A stretch of DNA of 64,000 nucleotides, taken from contig NZ_JAAXCY010000006.1 of NCBI RefSeq assembly GCF_014230465.1, positions 310,001-374,000 on the forward strand, read 5' to 3'. The notes under the pieces were generated by a model. It had not been told where the DNA came from. It saw nothing but the letters and a program-made list of their open reading frames with translations, and ran no database searches. A program made the translations under genes and the position numbers. This DNA is from Pseudomonas cremoris (lineage in GTDB: Bacteria; Pseudomonadota; Gammaproteobacteria; Pseudomonadales; Pseudomonadaceae). Position 1 is the stretch's first letter. Every line of letters begins with the position of its first letter. This document shows, piece by piece, positions 18,132 through 25,696 of this stretch.

Positions 18132-18764
18132 ATGGCACTCGATACATGGCTGGCCTTTTTCGTGGCCAGTTGGATCATCTCCCTTTCTCCCGGCGCAGGC
18201 GCCATCGCGTCGATGTCCAGCGGCCTGCAGTATGGCTTTGTGCGCGGCTACTGGAACGCCATCGGCCTGCAAATTGGCCTGGCAATGCAGATTGCCGTGG
18301 TCGCCGGCGGCCTGGGTGCCATTTTGGCCACGTCGTCTACCGCGTTTTATGCGATCAAATGGTTTGGCGTCGCGTACCTCGTGTACCTGGCGATCAAACA
18401 GTGGCGCGCGTTGCCCATGGACATGACCGATGACGCGGCCGTGCGCCCGATTGGCAAGCCGATGGCGATGATGTTCCGCGGTTTCCTGGTCAATGCCAGC
18501 AACCCCAAGGCGTTGGTGTTCATGCTGGCCGTGTTGCCACAGTTCGTGAACCCACAGGCGCCGTTGCTGATCCAGTACGTGATCCTGGGCGCGACGATGA
18601 TAGCCGTCGATATGATCGTGATGGCGGGGTATACGGGGTTGGCGTCGAAGGTGCTGCGGTTGTTGCGTACGCCTAAGCAGCAGAAGCGTATGAACCGCAC
18701 GTTTGCCGGGTTGTTCGTGGGGGCTGCGGGGTTCCTCGCCAGCCTGCATCGCGCCACGGCATAA
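18132..18764 (+). CDS. LysE/RhtB family amino-acid exporter
   Basis: 210 residues with five to six membrane helices. The N-terminus ALDTWLAFFVASWIISLSPG and the segment IKWFGVAYLVYLAIKQWR are typical of the LysE superfamily, which exports amino acids or their analogues; NPKALVFMLAVLPQFVNP is the other family hallmark. The substrate cannot be assigned. It has its own short leader (71 bases) after the MscS-like gene and is followed by a REP pair. Confidence 0.9.
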   Translation: MALDTWLAFFVASWIISLSPGAGAIASMSSGLQYGFVRGYWNAIGLQIGLAMQIAVVAGGLGAILATSSTAFYAIKWFGVAYLVYLAIKQWRALPMDMTDDAAVRPIGKPMAMMFRGFLVNASNPKALVFMLAVLPQFVNPQAPLLIQYVILGATMIAVDMIVMAGYTGLASKVLRLLRTPKQQKRMNRTFAGLFVGAAGFLASLHRATA

Positions 18765-18797
18765 ATCGCGATTTGGCTGAAGGAACCCAATCAAAAT

Positions 18798-18885
18798 GTG
18801 GGAGCGGGCTTGCTCGCGAATGCGGTAGATCAGTCGGTACATCTGGTGACTGACACTCCGCCTTCGCGAGCAAGCCCGCTCCCAC
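18798..18885. repeat. REP pair, GTGGGAGCGGGCTTGCTCGCGAA type
   Basis: Same inverted-pair structure as at 4700: left arm GTGGGAGCGGGCTTGCTCGC, right arm its reverse complement, with a looser centre. Flanked on the left by TCAAAAT as in several other copies. It lies between the convergent lysE-like gene and the LpoB operon. Confidence 0.9.
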
Positions 18886-18916
18886 ATTGGTTTTGTGGTG
18901 TTTGTGAGATCGCGAT

Positions 18917-19657
18917 TCAGCGCAAAATCTTCGGCGCTTCATCCCTTGGCAGGTTATTGCGCAACGCAGGTTTGCCTGGCTCTTGATAGCCACCACCCAA
19001 CTGCTCCGCCAACTGCCGCGCCACGTCCTCACCCAACGCTTTCGACACTTCCTTGACCACACGCGGCCGGTTCAGGCTCACGCGCACGTCGCGGCTGTTC
19101 ACCAATTTGGTGTCCTGACCTTCGCCCATGGCGGTAAACGCTGAGGTGATCTCGTAGGTGCGGGTGTTGATCAGGCTGAAATCCGCCACCAACGTCAGGC
19201 CCAGTACCGCCGAGTAGCTGTTGGTGCGATCGAGGGCGTTGATGTCCTGGGTGAAGTCGATGTCCGACAGCGTGCCGAACAGCACGTAGTCCGCGCCCTT
19301 GAAGTGACCGGCCTTGATGCGCTTGATCACGTCGTAGACGTCACCCTTGGCATCGGCGGTGTAGGGCGTGCCCTGCACCAACTGGAACTGGCGCGACTTG
19401 AGGATCTCGCCCTTGATGTCACCGCTGAACTTACGCAGTTCGGTCTGCTCGATGTAGCTGGTACGGCTTTCGTACTCGCTGTAGTTCGACGCGCCGCTGG
19501 CGTTGTAGGCGCTGGCCTGGAAGTTGTTGCCGGCCGAAACCATGTGAATGTATTGCTCGACCCGTGCCTCGTAGGCCAGGTCGGTCACCGCGATCTTCGG
19601 GGCGGCCGAGGCGCCAAAGGCGCACAGCAGGCCGATCATGCCAATCCATGCACGCAT
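18917..19657 (-). CDS. Exported CsgG/LpoB-like protein, last gene of LpoB operon
   Basis: 246 residues with a signal peptide ending GASA before APKIAVTDLAYEARV. The opening strand KIAVTDLAYE, the middle GADYVLFGTLSDIDF and the strand VADFSLINTRTYEITSAF follow the pattern of the CsgG/LpoB/TolB-N-like fold: a strand, helices, then GADYVLxGxL. It has no lipobox cysteine, unlike the neighbouring LpoB. It starts only three bases after the lpoB stop, so co-expression is near certain. I cannot name its function; a periplasmic partner of the upstream lipoproteins is an inference from context. Confidence 0.7.
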   Translation of the reverse strand: MRAWIGMIGLLCAFGASAAPKIAVTDLAYEARVEQYIHMVSAGNNFQASAYNASGASNYSEYESRTSYIEQTELRKFSGDIKGEILKSRQFQLVQGTPYTADAKGDVYDVIKRIKAGHFKGADYVLFGTLSDIDFTQDINALDRTNSYSAVLGLTLVADFSLINTRTYEITSAFTAMGEGQDTKLVNSRDVRVSLNRPRVVKEVSKALGEDVARQLAEQLGGGYQEPGKPALRNNLPRDEAPKILR

Positions 19658-19660
19658 TGC

Positions 19661-20248
19661 TTAGCGCTCCGTGGTCTTGCGGATTTCTTTTTCGTCCATC
19701 CATTCAGCCAGGCCGCTCTCGACGTCCACCAGTTGCAGGCTGAACTTGTAGAACACGTCCTTGTAGTCCGCGCTGCGCTTGACGATGGAGCTGATGGAGC
19801 CTTCCAGGCGGTACTTGGCGGCGACCATGTTGCCGGTCTTGCTGACCGTGGACTTCTTGTACAGGCCGCTCTGGTTTTGCAGCTTGAGCTGGTCGACCTG
19901 GCTTTGCATGTCGGTGTTGTCGCTGGCGAAGCGTGCGGTGCCGGTCTTCATCAGTTGGGTCTTGATCGACGTGGTGATCTCGCGGGTATCGATGTACTCG
20001 CTGGTCTTGTTCTTCACGTCATACACCTGTACCACCGGGCGGCCTTGCAGGATGCCGGACTGGGCCAGGGAGCGGGTCATGGTTTCGGCGATCATCTGCA
20101 GGTCGGTGGATCCGAACTCGTTGGTCACGGTTTCCACGGCCTTGGTGTCGCCGTAGCTGATGTTCTTGCTGCCCAGGACCGGCGAAGTGTTGGAGCAACC
20201 GCTGGCCAAGACGGCGACCACGGCGAGGATCGAAAAGCGTGCAAACAT
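19661..20248 (-). CDS. lpoB: LpoB-like penicillin-binding protein activator, lipoprotein
   Basis: 195 residues from the ATG at 20248, which has GGAGAGA upstream; the frame is open further but unsupported. Lipoprotein signal peptide with lipobox LASGC (Cys about residue 18), so it is probably attached to the outer membrane. The mature part (DLQMIAETMTRSLAQSG, VVQVYDVKNKTSEYIDT, YRLEGSISSIVKRS, LQLVDVESGLAEWMDEKEI) matches LpoB, the activator of PBP1b in enterobacteria. Pseudomonas uses a different protein, LpoP, for PBP1b, so the target here is open. It is flanked by YcfL, as in the E. coli ycfL-lpoB pair. Confidence 0.85.
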   Translation of the reverse strand: MFARFSILAVVAVLASGCSNTSPVLGSKNISYGDTKAVETVTNEFGSTDLQMIAETMTRSLAQSGILQGRPVVQVYDVKNKTSEYIDTREITTSIKTQLMKTGTARFASDNTDMQSQVDQLKLQNQSGLYKKSTVSKTGNMVAAKYRLEGSISSIVKRSADYKDVFYKFSLQLVDVESGLAEWMDEKEIRKTTER

Positions 20249-20283
20249 GGGGATATCTCTCCAGAGCTGAATAGGGGTGGGCG

Positions 20284-20655
20284 TCAAGGCGTCTTCACTT
20301 CAAGGCGGAAGTCCGCGGCCTGAGGCAGGTTGGCGATGGCCGGCAGGAAGGTCGCCTGGTTGGCGTACAGGTTCAGCACTTTCCAGGTTTCTTCGTCGCC
20401 CACCGGGAAGCCGTCGGCGCCCAGCCAGGCGAAGCGGTAATACATCGTCTGGTTGCTGCTGGTGATGTTGCTCAACTGCACCTTGGCGGTGAGGAAACCG
20501 TTCTCGCGTGCCACGCGGATGGCGCCGACGGCGATGCCCTTGAACTTGCCCATCACCACGACTTTGCTCGCGGCGCTGCCGGGCTCAGGCGGCGGCGGGG
20601 TGGCGCAGCCGGCAAGCAGGACCAGCGCCAGGGCGCCGAGGATGAAATGACGCAT
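20284..20655 (-). CDS. YcfL family lipoprotein (DUF1425)
   Basis: 123 residues. Signal peptide with lipobox LLAGC (Cys at residue 17), followed by a Pro-rich linker (ATPPPPEPGS) and a small beta-rich domain with LSNITSSNQTMYYRFAWLG and DGFPVGDEETWKVL, the conserved YcfL features. Family function is unknown. It lies 10 bases after the COG3014 gene and 35 bases before lpoB on the same strand. The conserved ycfL-lpoB pairing supports an envelope role. Confidence 0.85.
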   Translation of the reverse strand: MRHFILGALALVLLAGCATPPPPEPGSAASKVVVMGKFKGIAVGAIRVARENGFLTAKVQLSNITSSNQTMYYRFAWLGADGFPVGDEETWKVLNLYANQATFLPAIANLPQAADFRLEVKTP

Positions 20656-20665
20656 AGCGTGCTCC

Positions 20666-22060
20666 TTAAGGTTGTTTGAGGGCGATGGCTTGAGTGGCAG
20701 GGCTCGGCACTACATGGGCCGCAAGGCCGCCGGCGAACACCTGGTTGCCGACCACGCGCAGGGTGATCACTTGGTAGCGCTGGTCGGCCTTGACTGTTAC
20801 CAGCGTGCCGCCCAGGGCGTTGGGCAGGCTGACCTGGTGGTCGCCACGTTTTAGGCGCAGGCGGGTCACCTGGGTCATGTCTGGCAGGGTGCGCCAGGTA
20901 CGCGTGTCGGCGCCTTCGGTGACCGCCGAGGCGATCCCCAGCACCAGGCCTGCCATGGGGTTGGTCTTGTTCAGGTTGTTTTGCGCCACGCCACGTGAGA
21001 CTGCCCGCACGGTGGTGCGCAGGATGATCCCCGGCATGTCATCGCGCAGGGCGCGGCGGGACATGGCGGTGGTGCTGTTGAGGGCGGTGAGGTTCTGTTG
21101 CTGGCCGTCGACACCGATCTGGGCGAACGTCGCCGTGGACGTGTCAGCCTTGATCACTGGGAACGACAGCGGGGTGATGACCAGGTGGCCGTCGATTGGG
21201 ATCGGCAGTGGCAGGCGGATCGAGTCGCGGGCCGGGGCCAGGCCGCTCTGGACCACGATCAGTACGTCGGTCTCATCGGCGCCGACCTTGGCGTTGTCCA
21301 GGTCCAGCAGCGCCTGCTCTAGCAACGGCGTATTGGGGCGCAGCTCGGCGGCTTTGCGATAGCCGGGCGCGGCCAGGTCTTTTTCACCCAGGGCTTCGTA
21401 GACGAAGCCGGCCAGGTAATGGCTGAACGCACTTTGGTAGCTGTTTTTCAGGCCGACCACTTCCGGCGCGTCCAGGGCTTCCACTGGGTAGCCACGCAGG
21501 TCTTTCATCTGGGTGGTTACGCCTTCGCGCTCGGCCTCGTGTTCGCGCTTGAGGTATTCCTTGTCCCGCAGGTCGGCGATGACGGCTTCGCGTTCGTGGG
21601 TCTTCTTGATCTCGGTGCGGGCGCCGTCGAAGTCGTTCAGGGCCAGCAGGTTCAGGGCCATTTGGGTGGTCAGCATGACTTTTTCGTAGTCATAGCCTTC
21701 GTAGCGACGCACCTTGTCGTTGACCAGGAAGCTGCCGAACTGGGCGAGGTACTTCTCGCTGTCGAACTTGACCGACTCTTCCCACTTGTAAACTTGCAGG
21801 TCGGCGCTGCGCCAGGCGGTCTGGCTGCCCGTCAGGTCTCCCTTAGCGCGCAACAACTCACCTTTTTCGAAGAAATAGAGCAGGTCTTTGTCGTCGCCGG
21901 TGTTGTTCTTTTCCAGCAGGGTCAAGGCGCCGTCGACATTGCCCGTGGCCAATTGCTGGTTAGTGGCTTGCAACTCGGTGTCATAGCTGCGAAACATCGA
22001 ACAGCCGGAGAGCAAGGTAACCGCCGCTAGCGCGAGCGGAGGTAAGGTGCGTAAAGCCAT
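20666..22060 (-). CDS. COG3014 family lipoprotein with helical repeats
   Basis: 464 residues. Lipoprotein signal peptide with LLSGC (Cys about residue 20). The first half is TPR-like (ATNQQLATGNVDGALTLLEK, later HYLAGFVYEALGEKDLAAPGYRKAAEL). The second half is beta-rich, with a segment ALRDDMPGIILRTTVRAVSR and a C-terminal RLKRGDHQVSLPNALGG. It is the first gene of a four-gene operon with YcfL, LpoB and a CsgG-like protein. The family is conserved in gammaproteobacteria but has no assigned function. About 267 bases upstream separate it from the divergent FTR1 gene. Confidence 0.82.
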   Translation of the reverse strand: MALRTLPPLALAAVTLLSGCSMFRSYDTELQATNQQLATGNVDGALTLLEKNNTGDDKDLLYFFEKGELLRAKGDLTGSQTAWRSADLQVYKWEESVKFDSEKYLAQFGSFLVNDKVRRYEGYDYEKVMLTTQMALNLLALNDFDGARTEIKKTHEREAVIADLRDKEYLKREHEAEREGVTTQMKDLRGYPVEALDAPEVVGLKNSYQSAFSHYLAGFVYEALGEKDLAAPGYRKAAELRPNTPLLEQALLDLDNAKVGADETDVLIVVQSGLAPARDSIRLPLPIPIDGHLVITPLSFPVIKADTSTATFAQIGVDGQQQNLTALNSTTAMSRRALRDDMPGIILRTTVRAVSRGVAQNNLNKTNPMAGLVLGIASAVTEGADTRTWRTLPDMTQVTRLRLKRGDHQVSLPNALGGTLVTVKADQRYQVITLRVVGNQVFAGGLAAHVVPSPATQAIALKQP

Positions 22061-22327
22061 GCAGCTTCTTCCCTGAAAGTGTTCAACCGGTGTGGTGATT
22101 CCTCATAAAAACGAGGAATGAAATTCCCTTTCGCACTAACAGGGCGCGGCATTATAAACACCGCTAGTGGCAAAACAATGGCTTATTGCTCAGTGCCCTC
22201 GACAGAATGGCCATCATTCAGCCCTTAAAATTCCGCGATCTTCCACACACCAAATCACTTACGCCTTGAGTCAAACCCCTTAAGGCTCAACAATGTGTTA
22301 CTTCGTATTTCCCTTTGAGATTCATTC

Positions 22328-24223
22328 ATGACTGCCCCCTTCCGTTTTCTCGCCTGGCTGCTGTTGCCGGCGCTGATGTCGTGCAGCTTCAATCTGCTGG
22401 CCGCGACTGCCGAGGGCGCCCCACAAGCCCTGCATTTGCTGGACTACATTGGCGCTGACTACCCTCCCACGGTGGAGGCGGGAAAGGTTATCGATGAGTC
22501 TGAATACCGTGAGCAGGTGGAGTTTCTCGGGGTTTTGCAGGGTTTGGTCGCTGACCTGCCAGAGAAGCCTGAACGCGCTGAGTTGGTAAAAGGCGTTGAT
22601 GAGTTGCTGGCGGCAGTGACAGCACGCGCGGAGGGTGCGACGGTCGCGCACCACGCCCGGCAGTTGGGCGCTCAGTTGGCGGTGGCCTATGAAGTCAGCC
22701 AAGCCCCGGCGATCACCCCAGACCCGACGCGCGGCGCACCGCTCTACGCTCAGCATTGCTCGGTGTGCCACGGCACAGCCGGTGCGGGTGATGGCCCGGC
22801 CGCCACGGGCATGACACCGCCACCTGCCAACCTGACGGATGCGGCGCGCCTGGACCGCCTGAGCCTGTATGCGATCTACAACACCCTCGGCCTGGGCGTC
22901 GAAGGCACCGACATGCCGTCCTTTGCCGACCAATTGGACGACCGCCAGCGCTGGGACCTGGCCACCTATATCGCTGGCTTCACCGCCGAGCCGGCCGCTG
23001 CGAAAAGCGAGCAACCCTTCAACCTCGCTGACCTGGCCCGTCAGACCCCTAATGAAGTGCTGGCTGCCAGCGGTCCGGCCGCCGCCGCGACCTTCCGCGC
23101 CCAACGTGCGCAACCGCCGCAGGTCAAGCGTGGCCCCGCGCAGTTGCTCGATTACACCGCGACCACCTTGGACAAGAGCCTCGCTGCGTTCCGCAACGGT
23201 GATCACGAGCAGGCCTATGACCTGTCGGTAGCCGCTTACCTGGAAGGCTTCGAACTGGTCGAAAGCTCCCTGGATAACGTCGACGCCAACGTGCGCAAGG
23301 ACACCGAGAAGGCCCTGATGGCCTACCGGCAGTCGTTGCAGGACGGCTTGCCAATCGAGCAAGTGCAGCAGCGTCTGGATGTGGCCAAGGCCAAGCTCAC
23401 CGAATCCGCTGGCCTGTTGGGCAGTGATGGCCTGAGTTGGTCGTTGAGCTACGTCTCCGGCTTGCTGATTTTGCTGCGCGAAGGCCTGGAGGCGATCCTG
23501 GTGCTCGCGGCGATCCTGGCGTTCCTGCGTAATACCGGCCAGCAATCGGCGGTGCGCAGCGTCAACGTTGGCTGGGGCCTGGCGCTGTTGGCCGGTTTGG
23601 CCACCTGGGCGTTGGCGGCGTATGTGATTGATGTGAGCGGTGCGCAGCGTGAGCTGCTTGAAGGCTGCACCGCGCTGTTCGCCAGTGTGATGGTGCTGTG
23701 GCTGGGCGTGTGGATGCACGACCGTCGCCATGCAGCAGCTTGGCAGGACTACATCAAGAGCAGCCTCGTGGGCGGCGGCGGGCGCTTTGGTTTTGCGATG
23801 CTGGCCTTCTTCTCGGTGTACCGCGAGCTGTTCGAAGTGATCCTGTTCTATGAAACCCTGTGGTTGCAAGCCGGCCCAGCCGGGCACAACGCGGTGTTGG
23901 CGGGCGGCGCAACGGCGCTGGTGCTTCTGGTGGGCCTGGCGTGGGTGATTTTGCGCGGTTCGGCGAAGCTGCCATTGGCGTTGTTCTTCGGCATCAACGC
24001 AGCACTGCTGTGCGCGCTGTCGGTGGTGTTCGCTGGCCATGGTGTGAAAGCGCTGCAGGAAGCCGGCATCTTCGGCACACGGCCAGTGGCGTTCTTTGAC
24101 TTCGACTGGCTGGGTATTCACGCCGATGCGTATTCGTTGAGTGCGCAGGCGGTGGCCATCCTGGCGATTGTGGTGTTGTATGGCCGCAGTCGGCTGGCCG
24201 AAAAACGGCGTGTTACTGCTTAA
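22328..24223 (+). CDS. Cytochrome c - FTR1 iron permease fusion
   Basis: 631 residues. A signal peptide (about 1-26) is followed by a helical segment, then a c-type cytochrome domain with heme motif C144-S-V-C147-H148 and a methionine-containing region (GTDMPSFADQLDD), then a linker and the FTR1 permease from about residue 375. FTR1 iron-binding motifs are both present: REGLE at 384-388 and RELFE at 499-503, within about seven membrane helices. FTR1 proteins import ferrous iron coupled to oxidation; the fused cytochrome could accept the electron. EfeO and EfeB genes are not nearby. No clear Fur box was found upstream. Confidence 0.9.
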   Translation: MTAPFRFLAWLLLPALMSCSFNLLAATAEGAPQALHLLDYIGADYPPTVEAGKVIDESEYREQVEFLGVLQGLVADLPEKPERAELVKGVDELLAAVTARAEGATVAHHARQLGAQLAVAYEVSQAPAITPDPTRGAPLYAQHCSVCHGTAGAGDGPAATGMTPPPANLTDAARLDRLSLYAIYNTLGLGVEGTDMPSFADQLDDRQRWDLATYIAGFTAEPAAAKSEQPFNLADLARQTPNEVLAASGPAAAATFRAQRAQPPQVKRGPAQLLDYTATTLDKSLAAFRNGDHEQAYDLSVAAYLEGFELVESSLDNVDANVRKDTEKALMAYRQSLQDGLPIEQVQQRLDVAKAKLTESAGLLGSDGLSWSLSYVSGLLILLREGLEAILVLAAILAFLRNTGQQSAVRSVNVGWGLALLAGLATWALAAYVIDVSGAQRELLEGCTALFASVMVLWLGVWMHDRRHAAAWQDYIKSSLVGGGGRFGFAMLAFFSVYRELFEVILFYETLWLQAGPAGHNAVLAGGATALVLLVGLAWVILRGSAKLPLALFFGINAALLCALSVVFAGHGVKALQEAGIFGTRPVAFFDFDWLGIHADAYSLSAQAVAILAIVVLYGRSRLAEKRRVTA

Positions 24224-24238
24224 GCGGGCACGGTCAGT

Positions 24239-24326
24239 GTGGGAGCGGGCTTGCTCGCGAAGACGGTGTGTCAGTCGCCAGATTATTTGACTGAACCACC
24301 GCCTTCGCGAGCAAGCCCGCTCCCAC
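24239..24326. repeat. REP pair, GTGGGAGCGGGCTTGCTCGCGAA type
   Basis: Inverted pair starting 15 bases after the FTR1 stop. Arms GTGGGAGCGGGCTTGCTCGC and reverse complement; the centre GTCAGTCGCC ... GACTGA is only partly paired. Confidence 0.9.
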
Positions 24327-24365
24327 ATTTGGATTGGTGGTGTGTTGTAAAGGTGAGGAGTGTTT

Positions 24366-24815
24366 ATGCGCGTATGGATCGATGCCGACGCCTGCCCTCG
24401 GGCAGCCAAGGACCAGGTGGTCAAGTTCGCCCTCAAGCGCCAGTTCGAAGTGGTGCTGGTGGCGGGGCAGAGCCAGATCAAGCCGAGCTTTTCGTGCGTG
24501 AAGCTGATCGTGGTCCCCAGCGGTCCGGACGCGGCGGATGACTACCTGGTAGAGCATGCCGTGCCCGGCGAGCTAGTGATTTGCAGCGACGTCCCCCTGG
24601 CCGATCGCCTGGTGAAGAAGGGCGTGACCGCCCTCGACCCACGGGGCAAGGAGTTCAGTCCGGCGAACATGAGCGAACGCCTGGCGGTGCGCAACCTGTT
24701 CACCGACCTGCGTGAACAGGGCCAGATGGGCGGCGGGCCCGCGCCCTATGGGGAGAAGGACAAGCAGGCATTTGCCAATGCCCTGGACCGGATCCTCACA
24801 CGCCTGATGTTGTAG
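24366..24815 (+). CDS. YaiI/YqxD family protein (DUF188, UPF0178)
   Basis: 149 residues from MRVWIDADACPRAAKDQV, with GAGGAG eight bases before the ATG at 24366. The DADACP motif, the segment VAGQSQIKPS, LVICSDVPLADRLVKKG and RGKEFSPANMSERL are hallmarks of UPF0178, a PIN/NYN-like nuclease fold. The acidic residues D6 and D8 and the downstream SDVPLAD are consistent with metal binding. Substrate unknown. The TAG stop lies within the left arm of a REP element (TGTAGTGAGC), so the last codon and stop are shared with the repeat. Confidence 0.9.
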   Translation: MRVWIDADACPRAAKDQVVKFALKRQFEVVLVAGQSQIKPSFSCVKLIVVPSGPDAADDYLVEHAVPGELVICSDVPLADRLVKKGVTALDPRGKEFSPANMSERLAVRNLFTDLREQGQMGGGPAPYGEKDKQAFANALDRILTRLML

Positions 24816-24901
24816 TGAGCGGGCTTGCCCCGCGCCGCGGTGTGTCAGGTAAGCGTGTTGCGCCTGGTATACCGCAGCGCGGGGCAAGCCCGCTCACTAC
24901 A
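24811..24901. repeat. REP pair of a second type (TGTAGTGAGCGGGCTTGCCC)
   Basis: Left arm TGTAGTGAGCGGGCTTGCCC continuing into CGCGC, right arm its reverse complement, with a partly unpaired centre. It differs from the GTGGGAGC type in both ends while sharing GAGCGGGCTTG. The left end overlaps the stop codon of the YaiI-family gene. Confidence 0.88.
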
Positions 24902-24914
24902 TTCAATGGGTTGC

Positions 24915-25580
24915 TCAGTCGTTTTCGTGGGTCAGTTCAAGTACTCGATCCACCAGCTTGTTGATGCCTGACGCCACCTCGCTGATGCGCTTGCCCACCA
25001 TATAGGCCGGTGTGCTCACCAATTTGCGTGCCCTGTCCTCAACGATATCTTCCACCGAGCACTCCTGGTGAGTGGCACCCATCTTGTCCAACGCCGCTGC
25101 GGTCTCGGGGCAGTTGCCAATGGTGCAGGTCACACCTGGGCCGTAGATTTTCGCCGCCAGCGCAGGCGAGATGCAGATCAGCCCCACCGGTTTACCGGCT
25201 TCGGCAAATGCCTCGGCCAATTCCAATACCTGAGGGTTGACGCTGCAACCGGCGCCTTCCACGGCAAAGTTCGACAGGTTCTTCGCCGCGCCAAACCCAC
25301 CGGGCACGATCAGCGCGTCGAAGTCATCGGCGTTGGCGTCACGGATGTCTTTCACTTCGCCTCGTGCGATCCGCGCCGACTCCACCAGCACATTGCGTGA
25401 CTCGGGCATCTCCTCGCCGGTGAGGTGGTTGATCACGTGCAACTGGGCAATGTCGGGGGCAAAGCATTGGACCTGAGCGCCGCGCTGGTCCAGGCGCAGC
25501 AAGGTGATCACGCTTTCGTGGATCTCTGCGCCGTCGTACACGCCGCAGCCGGAAAGGATCACTGCAATCTTTTTGCTCAT
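24915..25580 (-). CDS. elbB: Isoprenoid biosynthesis glyoxalase ElbB
   Basis: 221 residues from MSKKIAVILSGCGVYDG; the ATG at 25580 has AGGAG eight bases upstream, whereas the ATG six bases earlier is too close to it. It belongs to the DJ-1/PfpI superfamily: nucleophile-elbow cysteine in GKPVGLICISPALA and a conserved glutamate region DGAEIHES. ElbB (YhbL) has glyoxalase activity in E. coli and was first linked to lycopene yield. DALIVPGGFGAAKNLSNFA is a family signature. It is a single gene behind a REP pair. Confidence 0.92.
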   Translation of the reverse strand: MSKKIAVILSGCGVYDGAEIHESVITLLRLDQRGAQVQCFAPDIAQLHVINHLTGEEMPESRNVLVESARIARGEVKDIRDANADDFDALIVPGGFGAAKNLSNFAVEGAGCSVNPQVLELAEAFAEAGKPVGLICISPALAAKIYGPGVTCTIGNCPETAAALDKMGATHQECSVEDIVEDRARKLVSTPAYMVGKRISEVASGINKLVDRVLELTHEND

Positions 25581-25696
25581 GGGCATTTCTCCTGGGGTCA
25601 TGGCGTTAAATGTCTACTAATTTGTCACCTGTTGCCAATGGGGTCTGGCGCCGCTACACCTAATCTAGATGTAACAAAAACAAACCGGACCAGACC

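Noticed and set aside
22061..22327. Fur box upstream of the FTR1 gene
   Set aside because: Searched by eye for GATAATGATAATCATTATC-like sequence; nothing close enough.
22322..24481. 719-codon open frame opposite the FTR1 gene
   Set aside because: Runs through a REP pair and two genes on the opposite strand; no protein-like features.
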